From Candidatus Anaeroferrophillus wilburensis (GTDB lineage: Bacteria; Desulfobacterota; Anaeroferrophillalia; Anaeroferrophillales; Anaeroferrophillaceae), in contig JAFGSY010000034.1 in the NCBI GenBank assembly GCA_016934315.1, forward strand, positions 1 through 34,596: 34,596 nucleotides of DNA, in the 5' to 3' direction. Position 1 is the first letter of the stretch, and each line of letters begins with the position of its first letter. Below the pieces are notes generated by a model. That model was given only the letters and a program-made list of their open reading frames with translations, searched no databases and was not told the DNA's origin. The position numbers were made by a program, and so were the translations under genes. Positions 33,126 through 34,596 of the stretch are shown here, one piece after another.

Positions 33126-34499
33126 CTACGGAAAGAGAACAGCAGGAAGTTCCCTAATGCTGCTGATTTCTTCCAGGGCTACGTTATGCTTATCGGTCCG
33201 TTTTAAATTATTTTTAGGAATTATTACCTTTTGAAAACCGAATTTTTCTGCTTCCAGCAGGCGTTGCTCCAGCAGGTTTGCCCGCCTGATTTCACCGGTT
33301 AAACCAACCTCTCCCAAAACCATGGTCGTTGGGGCAATTGGCTTGTCGAGATAACTGGAAAGCATGACCGCCACCAGACCAAGATCGATCGCCGGCTCAA
33401 TAATTTTCAAGCCGCCAATAACGTTGAGGAAAATATCTTTGTCGCCAAGCAGCATATTAAGCCGTTTCTCCATTACCGCAATCATCAGTGAAGCCCGTCC
33501 TTTGTCAATCCCCAGCATGGTTCGTCGGGGAATTCCGGTAGCCACCGAGGTGGATACCAGGGCCTGAATTTCCGTCAGAATAGGCCTTGAACCCTCCATG
33601 GTTGCGGTAACCAGGGAGCCGGCCAAATTGGCCGGCCGTTCAGCGAGAAAAATATGGGAGGGACTGTCGACACCCTGCAAACCCCTGCCGGTCATCTCAA
33701 AAACACCGATCTCGTTGGTGGAGCCAAAGCGGTTTTTCACTGCCCTCAGAATGCGATAGGGGTGCTGGGTTCCTGATTCAAAATAAAGTACCGTATCAAC
33801 CATGTGTTCCAGTACCCGGGGGCCGGCGATGGCTCCCTCCTTGGTGACATGGCCAATCAGAAACAACGGGATATTGGTTGCTTTGGCAAGGCTGATCAGG
33901 TGGGCGGTTGCCTGGCGGATTTGGGTTACCGACCCTGGAGGTGAATTGTGCTCCGGTGTGGTGACTGTCTGAATCGAATCAATGACCAGGGCTTGTGGCT
34001 GCAGTTCGTTGCAGTGGGCAATAATGTTGCTGATATCCGTTGTTGCCAGCAGGTAGAGGGACGGTGCTGCAATATCCATCCGCTGGCTGCGCAATTTTAC
34101 CTGCCCCGGAGATTCTTCGCCGGTGACGTAGAGCGTCAGTTGGCCGGCGGTGGAAAGATTTCCCAGAACCTGCAGCAGCAATGTGGATTTACCAATCCCC
34201 GGGTCGCCTCCCACCAGGGTCACCGACCCGGGAACAATGCCGCCGCCCAACACCCGGTCAAACTCAGCAATGCGGGTCTGCCCCTGCATCGGCGAGAGTT
34301 CACGGATTTTGTTCAGAGGCATGGGGCGTGCAACTGTCTGGATGCTTGCCAGTTCGGGTAGTATAGCCGGGTCATTGGTTGGCAGCCGTTCTTCTTCAAA
34401 CGTATTCCAGGATTCGCAGGCAGGGCATTTACCAAGCCATTTTGGTGACTGGTGGCCACAGGCGGAGCAGGCAAAAAAAGTTTTTTGTTTTTTTCTCAT
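33126..34499 (-). CDS. radA: DNA repair protein RadA
   Basis: A 457-residue RadA (Sms), a RecA-like helicase that extends recombination intermediates. In order: a zinc finger (C11, C14, C25, C28), Walker A GGDPGIGKST (K104), the family-specific KNRFGSTNEIG motif, and a Lon-protease-like C-terminal domain (GGLKI...VAVMLSSYLDKP...GEVGLTGEIR). Length and motif order are standard. The start is ATG 34499. Nothing recognisable follows within the remaining 97 bases at the right edge. Confidence 0.97.
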   Translation of the reverse strand: MRKKQKTFFACSACGHQSPKWLGKCPACESWNTFEEERLPTNDPAILPELASIQTVARPMPLNKIRELSPMQGQTRIAEFDRVLGGGIVPGSVTLVGGDPGIGKSTLLLQVLGNLSTAGQLTLYVTGEESPGQVKLRSQRMDIAAPSLYLLATTDISNIIAHCNELQPQALVIDSIQTVTTPEHNSPPGSVTQIRQATAHLISLAKATNIPLFLIGHVTKEGAIAGPRVLEHMVDTVLYFESGTQHPYRILRAVKNRFGSTNEIGVFEMTGRGLQGVDSPSHIFLAERPANLAGSLVTATMEGSRPILTEIQALVSTSVATGIPRRTMLGIDKGRASLMIAVMEKRLNMLLGDKDIFLNVIGGLKIIEPAIDLGLVAVMLSSYLDKPIAPTTMVLGEVGLTGEIRRANLLEQRLLEAEKFGFQKVIIPKNNLKRTDKHNVALEEISSIRELPAVLFP

Positions 34500-34596
34500 G
34501 ATTTAAAAGTCTTGACAGTCTAAAGTTTTTAGAGGGTTAAGCCGCTATTTTCACTAAATCAGGCTTGATTTTACTGCGTTTGTTACGAATTATTCG

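Overview
The window reads as chromosomal DNA of an anaerobic, Gram-negative bacterium, most likely a member of the Desulfobacterota (former Deltaproteobacteria). The evidence is a tungsten/molybdenum aldehyde ferredoxin oxidoreductase, an iron-sulfur flavoprotein, a probable futalosine-pathway (menaquinone) deaminase, lipopolysaccharide heptose activation (rfaE2), RNase Y together with a zapB-zapA-6S RNA-rny-ymdB block, and HD-GYP signalling. The assignment is inferred from gene content; there is no rRNA here.

Layout. 1-436: 5' part of a probable phosphoethanolamine transferase running off the left edge. 437-1936: a malonyl-CoA synthetase-like ligase, then a 300-base gap with a long nested inverted repeat. 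2237-6667: a leftward cluster of a small HTH protein, both aconitase X subunits, a YdhR-like monooxygenase-fold protein and an AOR, with a 170-bp MITE-like repeat inserted before the AOR. 6820-7600: tRNA-Met(CAT) with its own promoter and terminator, and apt. 7928-10266: a penicillin-binding transpeptidase and a YhcC-type radical SAM protein. 10411-14806: a division/RNA block of small protein, ZapB-like, ZapA, 6S RNA, RNase Y, YmdB phosphodiesterase and a charged small protein. 14908-18329: leftward pair of a dynamin-like GTPase and an amidohydrolase. A second copy of the MITE-like repeat lies at 18426-18593, just before dnaE. 18773-26366: dnaE, a TPR lipoprotein and pckA. 26452-27876: leftward uppP-dedA pair, which together suggest undecaprenyl-phosphate recycling. 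28474-34499: macrodomain hydrolase, iron-sulfur flavoprotein, HD-GYP response regulator, rfaE2, PgaB-type glycoside hydrolase and radA.

Most of the window is housekeeping. The accessory part is roughly 1-6700: a GC-richer ligase gene, unexplained inverted repeats, the aconitase X/AOR catabolic cluster and one MITE copy. No CRISPR array, prophage, complete insertion sequence, toxin-antitoxin pair or recognisable defence system was seen. The most distinctive items are the two-copy MITE-like element, the aconitase X-YdhR-AOR cluster whose swivel subunit lacks the usual serine motif, the 6S RNA between zapA and rny, and a hairpin that masks the ribosome-binding site of the gene at 14480.
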